DNA of 64,000 bases from Pseudomonadota bacterium (GTDB lineage: Bacteria; Pseudomonadota; Alphaproteobacteria; Caulobacterales; Caulobacteraceae), in assembly GCA_020161365.1 (NCBI GenBank), contig JAIUNU010000012.1:62001-126000 (forward strand), written 5' to 3'. This document shows positions 9,315 through 19,504 of the stretch, piece after piece. Each line of letters begins with the position of its first letter. Position 1 is the stretch's first letter. The position numbers and the translations under genes are program-made. The notes below the pieces were generated by a model that had not been told where the DNA came from, did not search any database, and was given only the letters and a program-made list of their open reading frames with translations.

Positions 9315-9343
9315 TTGACATTATTGCGGAACACCAGGAGAAC
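9315..9343 (+). promoter_or_regulatory. lexA promoter -35 element with SOS box (LexA operator)
   Basis: A perfect -35 TTGACA lies at 9315-9320. Just downstream, GAAC-N7-GAAC occurs at 9329-9343, which is GTTC-N7-GTTC on the other strand, the known alphaproteobacterial LexA operator. The box sits in the -35/-10 spacer and -10 region, 46 bases before the LexA start, so LexA should repress its own gene. No good -10 hexamer is visible, which may make this promoter intrinsically modest. Confidence 0.85.
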
Positions 9344-9388
9344 ATTCGCAAGGTTTGCGGTTTGTTCCGCGCTCCAGCCGAGGCCGAC

Positions 9389-10093
9389 ATGCTCACGCGC
9401 AAGCAGCACGAACTGCTGATGTTCATTCACGAGCGGATCAAGGAGACCGGTGTCTCCCCATCGTTCGATGAGATGAAGGAGGCTCTGGACCTGGCATCCA
9501 AGTCGGGCATCCACCGCCTCATCACGGCCTTGGAAGAACGCGGATTTATCCGCCGCCTCGCTCACCGCGCCCGGGCCCTGGAGGTGGTGAAATTACCCCA
9601 GCAGGCGACGACTGCGGCGCCGCCCAAGGGGCGCGGCGCCTTCCGTCCGCAGGTCTTCGAAGGCGGCGGCGCGCCTTCACCGAGCGCGGACGTGGCTGCG
9701 CCCGCTAACGACAGCCGCGAGTTGCCGATCCTGGGCCGGATCGCCGCCGGTACGCCGATCGACGCCATCCAGCACGAGCGTGAACGCCTGCCGGTGCCGG
9801 AGTCGATGCTGGGCGGCGGTGAGCACTATGTGCTGGAGGTCCAAGGGGACTCGATGATCGAGGCCGGAATCCTGGACGGCGACTATGTGATCATCAAGAA
9901 GGGCGACACCGCTACGTCGGGCGAAATCGTCGTCGCCCTGGTCGGCGAGGAAGCCACCCTGAAGCGCCTGCGCAAGAAGGGCGGCTCGATCGCGCTGGAG
10001 GCCGCGAACCCGAAGTACGAGACTCGCATCTTCGGGCCTGACCAGGTCGAGGTCCAAGGCAAGCTGGTGGGTCTTATCAGGCGTTATCACTGA
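9389..10093 (+). CDS. lexA: LexA, SOS repressor and self-cleaving serine protease
   Basis: Represses the SOS regulon and is inactivated by RecA-stimulated self-cleavage. The 234-residue product has an N-terminal winged helix ([20 protein letters not shown]), a Pro/Ala/Gly-rich linker (about 72-108), and the S24-family domain. The Ala120-Gly121 scissile bond (RIAAGTP), nucleophile Ser155 ([10 protein letters not shown]) and general-base Lys192 (ATLKRL) are present. I chose ATG 9389 over 9362 because [10 protein letters not shown] is the conserved LexA N-terminus and the earlier residues are not family-like. An SOS box upstream implies autoregulation, and a hairpin terminator follows. Confidence 0.96.
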   Translation: MLTRKQHELLMFIHERIKETGVSPSFDEMKEALDLASKSGIHRLITALEERGFIRRLAHRARALEVVKLPQQATTAAPPKGRGAFRPQVFEGGGAPSPSADVAAPANDSRELPILGRIAAGTPIDAIQHERERLPVPESMLGGGEHYVLEVQGDSMIEAGILDGDYVIIKKGDTATSGEIVVALVGEEATLKRLRKKGGSIALEAANPKYETRIFGPDQVEVQGKLVGLIRRYH

Positions 10094-10117
10094 ACGCCGC
10101 GAGCGGTCGCTGGAACT

Positions 10118-10152
10118 AAAGGCCCTGGTCCCAGCGGGATCGGGGCCTTTTC
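10118..10152 (+). terminator. Rho-independent terminator after lexA
   Basis: AAAGGCCC (10118-10125) pairs with GGGCCTTT (10143-10150), with an inner GTCCC/GGGAT stem, and ends in TTTT. The A-run/T-run symmetry could also stop leftward transcription from the converging PEP mutase-like gene, whose stop is at 10170. Confidence 0.85.
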
Positions 10153-10169
10153 GCGTTCGCCGTCTCGCT

Positions 10170-10937
10170 TCAGCGAACCGGCGCCAGCCGCCCTTCCCGG
10201 GCCAGCCGTCCCGCCATGGCGTCGAAGCCAGCCCAGGCCGCGGCGGCCAGCGCGCCGCCGGTACTGACGCGGCGGACGCCCAACTCCGCCAGAGCCTCGA
10301 CCGTCATTTCCGCGCCCCACAGCAGGACGTTGACAGGCCGCGGAGCGATCGCGCGAACAATGGCTTCGATGTCCTCGGGATCACTGACCGCAGGCGCGTA
10401 GAGACAGTCCGCGCCAGCGCCGGCATAGGCCCTGAGACGCTCCAGGGTCGGTTCAAGATCGCGACAGCCGCGGAGATAGCCCTCAGTCCGGCCGACGAGC
10501 ATCACGTCCTGGCCACTGGCGTCGATAGCGGCGCGCGCCGCCTTGAGCCGCTCGACGGCGACAGGAAGGTCGTAAAGCGCCGCCCCAGACCAATCCTCAA
10601 TCGATAGGCCCGCAACCCCGGTCGCGACGGCCAGCGTAACGCTTTCTGCCACCTCCTCGGGTGTCGCGCCGAAGCCGTTTTCGAAATCGGCGTTCACCGG
10701 GAGATCCGTGGCCGCGCAGAGCGTCGCCAGGTGAGCGATCACCTCGCCACGGGTGACCTGCCCGTCGTCCTTGCCCAACGCCCAGGCCATCCCGGCGCTG
10801 GTCGAAGCCAGCGCCTTGAAGCCCAGCGTCTCCAGCCGCTTTGCGCTTCCCGCATCCGAGGGGTTGGGGAGCACGAAACACCCCTCTGAATGCAGAGCGC
10901 GGAACGCGGCGCGACGAGCGGCGAAGGCGGTGGGCAT
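10170..10937 (-). CDS. Isocitrate lyase / phosphoenolpyruvate mutase superfamily protein
   Basis: A 255-residue TIM-barrel protein. It has the N-terminal LPNPSDAGSAKRLETLGFKA with the substrate-site pattern of this superfamily, then NADFENGFG (metal-ligand Asp region), LSIEDWSG, and MLVGRTEGYLRG. Superfamily members cleave or isomerise C-C or P-C bonds of 2-oxo/phospho acids (PEP mutase, oxaloacetate decarboxylase, methylisocitrate lyase). The KKCG motif of classical methylisocitrate lyase is absent, so the reaction is unknown. The start ATG at 10937 begins the conserved region; upstream in-frame residues to 11000 would run almost to comEC. It follows comEC by 43 bases on the same strand. Confidence 0.84.
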   Translation of the reverse strand: MPTAFAARRAAFRALHSEGCFVLPNPSDAGSAKRLETLGFKALASTSAGMAWALGKDDGQVTRGEVIAHLATLCAATDLPVNADFENGFGATPEEVAESVTLAVATGVAGLSIEDWSGAALYDLPVAVERLKAARAAIDASGQDVMLVGRTEGYLRGCRDLEPTLERLRAYAGAGADCLYAPAVSDPEDIEAIVRAIAPRPVNVLLWGAEMTVEALAELGVRRVSTGGALAAAAWAGFDAMAGRLAREGRLAPVR

Positions 10938-10980
10938 GGCGGCGATCCTTGTGGTCCTGCAGACGCGGTGACGATCCTTG

Positions 10981-13149
10981 CTAGTCCCGCTGCGTGACAC
11001 CGGCTGTCAGCGGGCTGCTCCACGGTCGCTCGCCGCGTAACGGCTGAGCCCAGACAATTCTCCAGCCGTCATGACGCCGATAGAGCTCAGCCGCCCCTAG
11101 GCGTGCGAAGTCCTCGCCGGTCAGCAAGATAGTATCGACGCAAAGCGGCGGGGTTCGTCGCGGCGCGGGGGCCCTAAGGACCACGATCTCGCTCTGAACG
11201 CACAGGCCAGACAGCGTCTCAGGGTCAGGGGTCTTGCGTGACCAGACAAGGGCTAGCCGCACGGGCGCTCCGAGAGCCGGCGCGCAGACTCGGCGATCGC
11301 AGGCGTAAAGGCTCCAGGTGACGGGCTCCAGTCCTCTCCGTCTCGCCCAAAGCTCCGCGCCGAAGCGCTTGGCGTCGGCTCGGAGCAGCACGGCCGCGTC
11401 GCCTGACCGCACAGCGGCGGTGGCGCCGTCGGCGGCGATCCAGGCGTCCGGCGGTGCGGGTCTGGGCCACAGCGCGACCGACAGCGCCAGCGGCGCGCCG
11501 ATCCAGCGCAGTCGCCCTCTCCACAGGCACAGGATCATCAAGCCCAGAAACGCCACGACCAGGATCTGAGGCGGCGCGCTAGCCACGACCTGCTGGGCGC
11601 CGTGCGCATTGGCGAAGGCGTTAGCCACCGCCAGCATCGCGTCTACGCCCCAGCCGGCTACAGCCAGGAACGGTTCGCCCAGCCCTACTGGCTCCAGGAC
11701 GGCGCCGATGGCCAGGAACGGCATGATCACAAACGAAGACAAGGGGGCGACGGCGAGGTTGGCAGGAAGACCCCAGACCGCGACCCGGTTGAAATGCTGC
11801 ATCGCGAACGGCGCGGTGGCCAGGCCTGCGACAAGGCTGGCGGCGACGCTGGCCGCCAGCCAGGCGACCATGGCCTGCGGGACGCGGATCCACCACGGCG
11901 TCGAGATCTCACGCACCGGCCGTGGCCATGCTTCGGCCAACGCCACCAGCGCTGCGGTTGCGGCGAACGACATCTGGAATCCCGGCTCGCCGGCGGTCTC
12001 CGGCTTAAGCAGCAAGATCAGCAGCGCCGCCAAGGCCAGGCCGTGCAACGTGATTGCACGCCGATCAAAAAGGATCGCCAGAAACGCCACGCTGGCGGTG
12101 ATAGCGGCGCGCTCGGCCGGCGGCGGCGCGCCCGAGACGACGAGGTAGCCGATCACGGCGATCAGCCCGGCGCTTGCGGCGATCTTCTTCCCGGGCGCGC
12201 GCAGCGCCAACCAGGGCCATGTGGCGACGCCCAAACGGACGGCGACAAAGACAAAGCCTCCGACGATCGCCATGTGCAGGCCCGATATGGAGAGAATATG
12301 CGCCAGCCCCGACGCGCGCATGGCCTCGGTCTGGGCGTCGGAGATCCAGGCCTCGTGACCCGTGACCATCGCCGCGCCCACGCCGCCACTGGTCGACCCC
12401 ATCCGGGTGAGCAACCTTTCGGCCAAGCTCCAGCGGAAGGCATTGACCGCCATCGCAAGCCTGAGCCGGATCGGCGGCGGATCCAGGCGAACGATATCGA
12501 TCTGGCCGATCGTGAACCCCACGGCGCCTATGGAATCAAACCATGCGTCGCGTGCGAAGTCGTATGCTCCGGGGGCAGCCGGTGGCGGCGGCGGGCCCAG
12601 CATGGTGCGAACGCGGATCGCCTGCCCTGGCGCCGGTATCGCGTTCTCGCCGATCGTGACCCGGACCCGACGCGGGGTCTGATCTGGGGTCAGACCCGAT
12701 ACGCTGACCGGCGCAATCAACAGCCGCTGACCGCCAGCGCCCGGGCTGACGACGTCCACCACGAAGCCCTCGACCCGCCTGACGACCCTTTCGCCGACGA
12801 TAACGGGAGCCGCGACCCCGTCGCTTCGAAGCTTGGCCACAAAGGTTCCCGCCGCACCCGAAGCCGCCAGGCTAAGGGCGATGACGACGATTCCGGGCGC
12901 GTTCCACCGCCGGCTTGCCCACCATGCCGCGCCCAGTAACGCGACTAGAGCCGCCAACGTCCAGGTTGCCGGCTCGACGCGACTTTCAAGATAGGCCGCC
13001 GCACCGAGTCCAAAGGCGACCGGGGTCCAGAGGAAGTGGCGATCCCGATTATCTGCGCCTTCGACGCGTGCGATACCCGCCAACCGGTCCAGGATGGAGC
13101 GTTTGCGATCAGGGGGCGACGCCACTTCTTCAGAGACGTCGATTAACAC
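10981..13149 (-). CDS. comEC: ComEC/Rec2-family DNA-internalisation channel protein
   Basis: A 722-residue polytopic inner-membrane protein. It has an N-terminal soluble/OB-like region (about 90-220), then the competence domain with GHEAWISDAQTEAMRASGLA, LSISGLHMAIVGG and SGAPPPAERAAITAS, and many membrane helices to about residue 540. The C-terminal 180 residues occupy the position of the metallo-beta-lactamase-like domain of ComEC, but its HXHXDH motif is not seen, so that domain looks degenerate. ComEC proteins carry single-stranded DNA across the inner membrane during natural transformation. It is divergent from gltX and next to lexA. Confidence 0.9.
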   Translation of the reverse strand: MLIDVSEEVASPPDRKRSILDRLAGIARVEGADNRDRHFLWTPVAFGLGAAAYLESRVEPATWTLAALVALLGAAWWASRRWNAPGIVVIALSLAASGAAGTFVAKLRSDGVAAPVIVGERVVRRVEGFVVDVVSPGAGGQRLLIAPVSVSGLTPDQTPRRVRVTIGENAIPAPGQAIRVRTMLGPPPPPAAPGAYDFARDAWFDSIGAVGFTIGQIDIVRLDPPPIRLRLAMAVNAFRWSLAERLLTRMGSTSGGVGAAMVTGHEAWISDAQTEAMRASGLAHILSISGLHMAIVGGFVFVAVRLGVATWPWLALRAPGKKIAASAGLIAVIGYLVVSGAPPPAERAAITASVAFLAILFDRRAITLHGLALAALLILLLKPETAGEPGFQMSFAATAALVALAEAWPRPVREISTPWWIRVPQAMVAWLAASVAASLVAGLATAPFAMQHFNRVAVWGLPANLAVAPLSSFVIMPFLAIGAVLEPVGLGEPFLAVAGWGVDAMLAVANAFANAHGAQQVVASAPPQILVVAFLGLMILCLWRGRLRWIGAPLALSVALWPRPAPPDAWIAADGATAAVRSGDAAVLLRADAKRFGAELWARRRGLEPVTWSLYACDRRVCAPALGAPVRLALVWSRKTPDPETLSGLCVQSEIVVLRAPAPRRTPPLCVDTILLTGEDFARLGAAELYRRHDGWRIVWAQPLRGERPWSSPLTAGVTQRD

Positions 13150-13311
13150 GCGGAAACCGTTATAGTTTTTCGTGTCGCAGCGACCTTGCCGCGCTGCGGA
13201 AAAGCGCTAGGCCTCGCGGGAAGCGGCGTGCTAAGACGCCTCGCCCGCGCCGCTTCGCGGGGATCTTTTTCCGTCGCCCTCTCGGCGCCCTGTCCTGCAG
13301 CCTTGAAGTCC

Positions 13312-14724
13312 ATGTCGAACCCCACCTCTACCGGCGTCGTCACGCGCTTCGCCCCCTCGCCCACCGGTTTCCTGCATATCGGCGGCGCTCGCACGGCGCT
13401 GTTTAACTGGTTATATGCACGCCATACGGGAGGGAAGTTCCTAATTCGCGTCGAAGACACCGATCGCGAACGGTCGACCGAAGCCGCCGTCGCCGCGATC
13501 TTCGAGGGTCTGGACTGGCTGGGCCTGAAGTCCGACGACGAGGTGATCTTCCAGCACACCCGCGCGCCGCGCCACGTGGAGGTGGTGCATGAGCTGCTGG
13601 CCAAAGGCCGCGCCTATCGCTGCTGGATGACCGTCGAGGAACTGGAAGTCGCCCGTGAGAGAGCTCGCGCCGAAGGTCGCGCGATCCGCTCACCGTGGCG
13701 CGACGCGCCTGAAGGCGACCTGTCCGCACCGCATGTGATCCGTTTCAAAGGACCGCTGGACGGCGAGACCGTGGTCAACGACCTGGTCAAGGGTCCTGTC
13801 ACCTTCAAGAATATTGAGCTGGACGACCTTGTCCTGCTTCGTGCGGACGGCGCGCCGACCTATAACCTCGCGGTCGTGGTGGATGACCACGACATGGGCG
13901 TCACCCATGTGATCCGCGGCGACGACCACCTCAACAACGCCGCCCGCCAGACCCTGATCTATCAGGCGATGGACTGGGCTGTGCCCGCCTTCGCCCATAT
14001 CCCGCTGATCCATGGTCCGGACGGCGCGAAGCTCTCCAAGCGCCATGGCGCCCAGGCCGTGGGCGAGTTCGCCGACCTCGGCTACATCCCTGAGGGCATG
14101 CGCAACTACCTGGCGCGCCTTGGCTGGGGTCATGGCGACGATGAAGTCTTCAACGACGAACAGGCGATCAGCTGGTTCGACGTGGCCGACGTTGTGAAGG
14201 CCCCTGCCCGGCTGGACTGGGCCAAGCTGAACCACATCAACGCACAGCACCTGCGCAAAGCCGACGACGCGCGCCTGACCGCTCTTGCCCTGGCGGCGGC
14301 GGAAAAGCGCGACGAGCCCCTGCCCGCTGACGCGGCGGAACGCATCGCGCGCACGGTTCCCGAGGTCAAGGAAGGCGCCAAGACCATCCTTGAGCTGGTC
14401 GATCATTGCGCATTCGCGCTGAAGACCCGGCCACTGGCGCTGGAAGAGAAAACCCAAAAGCAGCTGACCGATGAAACCATCGAGCGGTTGAAGCGCCTGC
14501 GCGACCAACTTGCCGCAGCGCCGGCCTTCGACGCCGCGACCTTGGAAACCGTGTTGAAATCATTCGCGGAATCCGAAGGCGTCGGCTTCGGCAAGTTTGG
14601 ACCGGCGCTTCGCGGAATCCTCACCGGAGGGGCGCCCGCGCCTGACCTGAACAAGACCATGGCGGCTCTCTCCCGCGATGAGGCGATCGGCCGTCTTGAC
14701 GACGCGCTGGCGCCTCGCGCATGA
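13312..14724 (+). CDS. gltX: Glutamyl-tRNA synthetase
   Basis: Charges tRNA-Glu (and possibly tRNA-Gln in an organism using the amidotransferase route). The 470-residue class I synthetase has FAPSPTGFLHIGGARTALF with the HIGH-type signature, YNLAVVVDDHDMGVTHVIRG, and the KMSKS counterpart KLSKRHG (about residue 240), followed by the helical anticodon-binding domain. ATG 13312 is chosen: the 42 upstream in-frame residues (from 13186) are not family-like and overlap the comEC promoter region. gltA follows by 67 bases. Confidence 0.96.
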   Translation: MSNPTSTGVVTRFAPSPTGFLHIGGARTALFNWLYARHTGGKFLIRVEDTDRERSTEAAVAAIFEGLDWLGLKSDDEVIFQHTRAPRHVEVVHELLAKGRAYRCWMTVEELEVARERARAEGRAIRSPWRDAPEGDLSAPHVIRFKGPLDGETVVNDLVKGPVTFKNIELDDLVLLRADGAPTYNLAVVVDDHDMGVTHVIRGDDHLNNAARQTLIYQAMDWAVPAFAHIPLIHGPDGAKLSKRHGAQAVGEFADLGYIPEGMRNYLARLGWGHGDDEVFNDEQAISWFDVADVVKAPARLDWAKLNHINAQHLRKADDARLTALALAAAEKRDEPLPADAAERIARTVPEVKEGAKTILELVDHCAFALKTRPLALEEKTQKQLTDETIERLKRLRDQLAAAPAFDAATLETVLKSFAESEGVGFGKFGPALRGILTGGAPAPDLNKTMAALSRDEAIGRLDDALAPRA

Positions 14725-14791
14725 GGCGCTATAACGCACCCGCGAAAAGCGAAAATTGGACTGCCCGTCCCAATAATGAAGGGGTCTACGG

Positions 14792-16072
<1,281 letters not shown>

Positions 16073-16096
16073 GCGCTGCGTCCAGAACCTTGGATC

Positions 16097-16122
16097 AGGC
16101 CCCGCTTCGGCGGGGCCTTTTT
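16097..16122 (+). terminator. Rho-independent terminator after gltA
   Basis: A perfect 9-bp stem AGGCCCCGC/GCGGGGCCT (16097-16105 / 16110-16118) with a TTCG tetraloop is followed by a run of T to 16122. It lies 25 bases beyond the gltA stop, just before the converging FlhB-like gene. Confidence 0.95.
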
Positions 16123-16125
16123 CGT

Positions 16126-16389
16126 TCAACGCTTGAGCAGAAAGCTCAGCACCTCGGCCACGGCGCGATAGAGCGCTTCGGGAATCTCCTCGTCGATCTC
16201 GATCGTCGAAAGCGCCTGAGCCAGCGCGGGATCCTCCTCGATCGGCACGCCGTGCTCGCGGGCCGTCTCGATGATCTTCTCCCCGACCCAGCCCTGGCCC
16301 GAGGCCACGACCTTCGGCGCATTGGGGTCTTCGTAGAGAAGCGCGACAGCGATACGGGGCTTGGCCGAAGGGCCGGAAATCCCGCTCAT
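16126..16389 (-). CDS. Stand-alone FlhB C-terminal-domain-like protein
   Basis: An 87-residue protein matching only the cytoplasmic FlhB_C/YscU_C region of the type III export switch protein. It has PRIAVALLYEDPNAPKVVA, GEKIIETAREHGVPI, EEDPALAQALSTIEIDEEIP and YRAVAEVLSFL, which line up with the conserved second half of FlhB_C. The NPTH self-cleavage motif that normally precedes the VAL segment is not present (sequence reads SAKPRIAVAL). Such small FlhB paralogues (often annotated FhlB) are known in flagellated bacteria and can partly support export switching. It overlaps the FliK-like gene by four bases, which suggests the two partners work together. Confidence 0.87.
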   Translation of the reverse strand: MSGISGPSAKPRIAVALLYEDPNAPKVVASGQGWVGEKIIETAREHGVPIEEDPALAQALSTIEIDEEIPEALYRAVAEVLSFLLKR

Positions 16390-18227
16390 GAGGCCTGGTC
16401 CACGAAATGGCCTAACGGGTTGGCGGCCAGCGCCGCCGGCGCGCCGGAGTGGACAGCGACTTCTGGGCTCAGCTCGGCTTGACGAAGCGCGGCGCCCAGC
16501 GCCTCCTCGCCCGCTCTCAGGCGCGAAATAGTTTCCGCCCGCTCCGCCCAGAGCGACACGCGAGCGCGCGCGCCGGTCAGGGTCACCAGGGCATGAACCG
16601 GCCCGAGGGGCTCAAGATCGATCGAAAAGCGCGCCTTGTAGGTCCGCTCTCCCGCGATGGCGGCGCCGCCGCCTGCGCCGCCGCCATCGCGGCTGATTTC
16701 GAACTGCGCCACGGCCACGCCCTGCGGCGTCACGAAGGGTAGGTCGAGGTTCAACCTGGCGCCCTGCGTCGCTGCGCGCGTGTCGGCCGGCTCGCGATCT
16801 TGCGGCGCTGCTTCGGGCAGTGAGGCGATCTGCATCAAGTCCTGGCGCGCTAGCGCGGCGTGCGCCTTCTTGAGCAGACGCCGCGCCATGTCCTCGGGCG
16901 TCGCGCTCAAGATCGCCGTCGGCTCCGCTGGCTTTTGCCCCGCCGTGGGACCGCCAGCATAAGGCGGCGGCGTACTCGGACGGTCCGGCTGGACGGGCGG
17001 CGCATAGGCCCGCGCCGCAAGCGGTCGTGGCTCACTTGGGACCAGGGCCTGCGCTGGCGGTTCCTCCCCCAGATGCTCCACCTGGATCAAGGCTGGTGGG
17101 GTGGCTTTGCCAGGCACGGCCGGCAGAGGCGACCGTTCGGGGGCGGGTCGCGCAGCCGCGACGAATGGACCAAACCTCGCCGAAAGTTCGGCAGTTGCTG
17201 GCGCTGGAGCGTCTGGGTTGCCCGACGCCAGCTGTCGAACCTGCGACGCCGTAGGGGTGTCTAAATCAGACGCCGCCGGGGGCGGCGAAGCAGAAGACAA
17301 GTTCACCGTTCCCGCGCCATGGGAGGGCGTGGGCCCCGCCGACGGCGTCGGAATTCTCGCACCCAAAGTCGACGCGGGCTCCTCCAAAAGGCCTGACCTG
17401 GCCGTGAACCCAGAAGGCTCTCCTCGCCCAGGAATGCCTAAGGGTGGCTGCCGCCCCCCGTAACCAGCGAGCGGCTTCTGGGTGATGGGGGCGGCCGTTG
17501 TTGGTGCATCCGCTTCGGTATCGCCTGACACACTATCCGGCTCGGGCGTCCCGGTCCGATCGTTCTGAGCGCTCTCCATGCGGCCCAGCCAGGTCGAAAG
17601 CGCACTGCGAAACACCAGGAGCGCGGCCTTGAGATCGCCATCGAGCACAGGGACCTGCGCTGGCGCATCCGCCGCCGACGGCGCCAGCGACCTCGCAAGA
17701 CGCGTTTCAAAGAGCACGCCGGAGCGTTCCACTGCGCGACGCAGCCCCGGGCCGGTGGTGATGTCGGGGATGGACGGCGTTGCGGCGAGCAACGCTCGGC
17801 CGGCTTCGCGGATTTCCGGGGGGACGTCAGGCAGTTGCAGCGCCGCTTGCACGTCGGCCACGAGCGGCGCAAGGCCCGCTTGTCGCGGGACAGCCTCGGC
17901 GGTCGCCAGCCTTACGGCTTGGGCTTGGCGCGCCTCCGGCGCGCTTCGGGCGACCGGTGCGGCGCCCGCCGGCGCAGCGTGCTTCGAATGGGGCGCGTCC
18001 GCAGCGTGTTCCGTATCCTGTGTCGCGGCCTGGCCTGCCTGCTCGACCTTGTCTTCGGGCATTGTCGCCGAGCCAACAGCTTGACCCGCCATGGTCCCAA
18101 GTTGCGCAGTCGCATTGGCTAGGGCTTGGCGCGCCAGGCCTGTCAGCACCGCGCTGGAATCGGACGGGGTTCCAGCCGCAGGGGTTGGAAGGATCGGGCT
18201 CACGGGCGTGGTCGGGTCTATAGCCAC
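16386..18227 (-). CDS. FliK-like hook-length control domain protein, Ala/Pro-rich
   Basis: A 613-residue protein made mostly of low-complexity Ala/Pro/Gly/Thr sequence, with a folded C-terminal region (about 480-600) resembling the Flg_hook domain of FliK: LNLDLPFVTPQGVAVAQFEI, YKARFSIDLEPLGPVHALV, and RVSLWAERAETISRLRAGEE. FliK acts as a molecular ruler that tells FlhB to switch export specificity. It is followed with a four-base overlap by an FlhB-C-like gene, so the usual partners are paired here. No other flagellar gene is in the window. It could be the main FliK or a paralogue; sequence alone does not decide. Confidence 0.7.
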   Translation of the reverse strand: MAIDPTTPVSPILPTPAAGTPSDSSAVLTGLARQALANATAQLGTMAGQAVGSATMPEDKVEQAGQAATQDTEHAADAPHSKHAAPAGAAPVARSAPEARQAQAVRLATAEAVPRQAGLAPLVADVQAALQLPDVPPEIREAGRALLAATPSIPDITTGPGLRRAVERSGVLFETRLARSLAPSAADAPAQVPVLDGDLKAALLVFRSALSTWLGRMESAQNDRTGTPEPDSVSGDTEADAPTTAAPITQKPLAGYGGRQPPLGIPGRGEPSGFTARSGLLEEPASTLGARIPTPSAGPTPSHGAGTVNLSSASPPPAASDLDTPTASQVRQLASGNPDAPAPATAELSARFGPFVAAARPAPERSPLPAVPGKATPPALIQVEHLGEEPPAQALVPSEPRPLAARAYAPPVQPDRPSTPPPYAGGPTAGQKPAEPTAILSATPEDMARRLLKKAHAALARQDLMQIASLPEAAPQDREPADTRAATQGARLNLDLPFVTPQGVAVAQFEISRDGGGAGGGAAIAGERTYKARFSIDLEPLGPVHALVTLTGARARVSLWAERAETISRLRAGEEALGAALRQAELSPEVAVHSGAPAALAANPLGHFVDQAS

Positions 18228-18313
18228 GACAACGACTCCAAGGCGACAGCTTAAGGCAGCCTAGGGCCCGACCGTAAACCAGCGATTAACCCTCGCCGAG
18301 ACCGGCCAGAAGC

Positions 18314-19504
18314 TCAGGCAGAGATGCTACGCCTTGCACTGAGGAAATCCAGCAAGGCGTCAGCGGCGGCTTCGGAGGGATCGGGCATACCTCGCCCCAT
18401 CCGGTCCAACGCAGCGTACTGCTCGGTCACTTGCCGTTGACGCAAGGCGGGGTCATCTAGGCGCTCAGCCACCGCCCTTGCCAGAGCTTCGCCTTCGCAG
18501 TCCCCCTGAATGAACTCCGGTGCGACAGCCTTGCCGGCGGCGATGTTGAACAACGTGATCCAGCGCGGCTTCATCAGCCGCTTGACGATGGCGTAGGTCA
18601 CGGCGCTGGTCTTGTAGCCGACCACCATGGGCCGCCCCGCCAACGCCAACTCCGTCGTCACCGTGCCGCTACAGGCCAGAGCCACATCGCCCGCCACGAA
18701 CGCGTCGTCCTTGAGCGCTTCGTCTTCGACAACATGGGCGCGGAACGGCCATCCGGCGACCTGGACCTTCACAGCCTCCGCTACTGTGTAGGCGGCCGGC
18801 ACCACGATCTGCAGCGTGGGACGGTCGCGTTTGAGCCGCTGAATGGCGTCCTCGAACGCCGGCATCACGCGTTGAATTTCCGAGGGCCGACTGCCGGGAA
18901 GCACCAGTAGGATCGGGTCGGACGCTGCTGCTCCGATCGCGGCGCGGAGGCGAGCCGGGTCGGCCTGGTCGAATCGCTTGGCGAGCGCGGAATTGCCGAC
19001 GAATATGTTCTTGAGGCCCGTCGCGTCGAAATAGGGCTTATCCATCGGCTGGATCGACAGCAGCAGATCCACAGCCTTGGCCAGGGAGTGCGCGCGGCGT
19101 TCGCCATAGGCCCAGACCTGTGGCGCGACGTACTTCACAAGCGGCAGGTCGGGATCAAGCTTGCGCAGCGCCTTTGCCAGACGAATGTTGAAGCCCCAAC
19201 TATCGATAAGCACCGCTACATCCGGCTTTTCCCGCGCCGCCAGGGCCACGGTGTCCTTTAGGCGCGCCATGGCGCGGGGATAAGCCTTCAGACTTTCCAG
19301 GATGCCCAGGATCGAAAGCTGGGCGATGTCGAACGGGCTCTCGACGCCCTGTTCCGCCATCTTCACACCGCCGACGCCGACGAAGGTGACATCAGCGCCA
19401 AGCCGCGCCCGCAGCGCACGCGCCAAGCCTGCACCAAGAGCGTCGCCTGAAGCCTCCGCAGCGACGAGCATGACCTTCAGAGGCTTTCCGCCCGTATCGG
19501 TCAT
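18314..19504 (-). CDS. lpxB: Lipid-A-disaccharide synthase
   Basis: Joins UDP-2,3-diacylglucosamine and lipid X to form the tetraacyl disaccharide of lipid A at the inner-membrane face. The 396-residue GT19 protein has LMVAAEASGDALGAGLARAL near the start, YVAPQVWAYGERRA (about residue 125-138), LLVLPGSRPSEIQRVMPAFE, and LACSGTVTTELALAGRPMVVGY. It is the last gene of the lpx run, overlapping lpxI by four bases. The FliK-like gene begins 86 bases further downstream. Confidence 0.97.
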   Translation of the reverse strand: MTDTGGKPLKVMLVAAEASGDALGAGLARALRARLGADVTFVGVGGVKMAEQGVESPFDIAQLSILGILESLKAYPRAMARLKDTVALAAREKPDVAVLIDSWGFNIRLAKALRKLDPDLPLVKYVAPQVWAYGERRAHSLAKAVDLLLSIQPMDKPYFDATGLKNIFVGNSALAKRFDQADPARLRAAIGAAASDPILLVLPGSRPSEIQRVMPAFEDAIQRLKRDRPTLQIVVPAAYTVAEAVKVQVAGWPFRAHVVEDEALKDDAFVAGDVALACSGTVTTELALAGRPMVVGYKTSAVTYAIVKRLMKPRWITLFNIAAGKAVAPEFIQGDCEGEALARAVAERLDDPALRQRQVTEQYAALDRMGRGMPDPSEAAADALLDFLSARRSISA

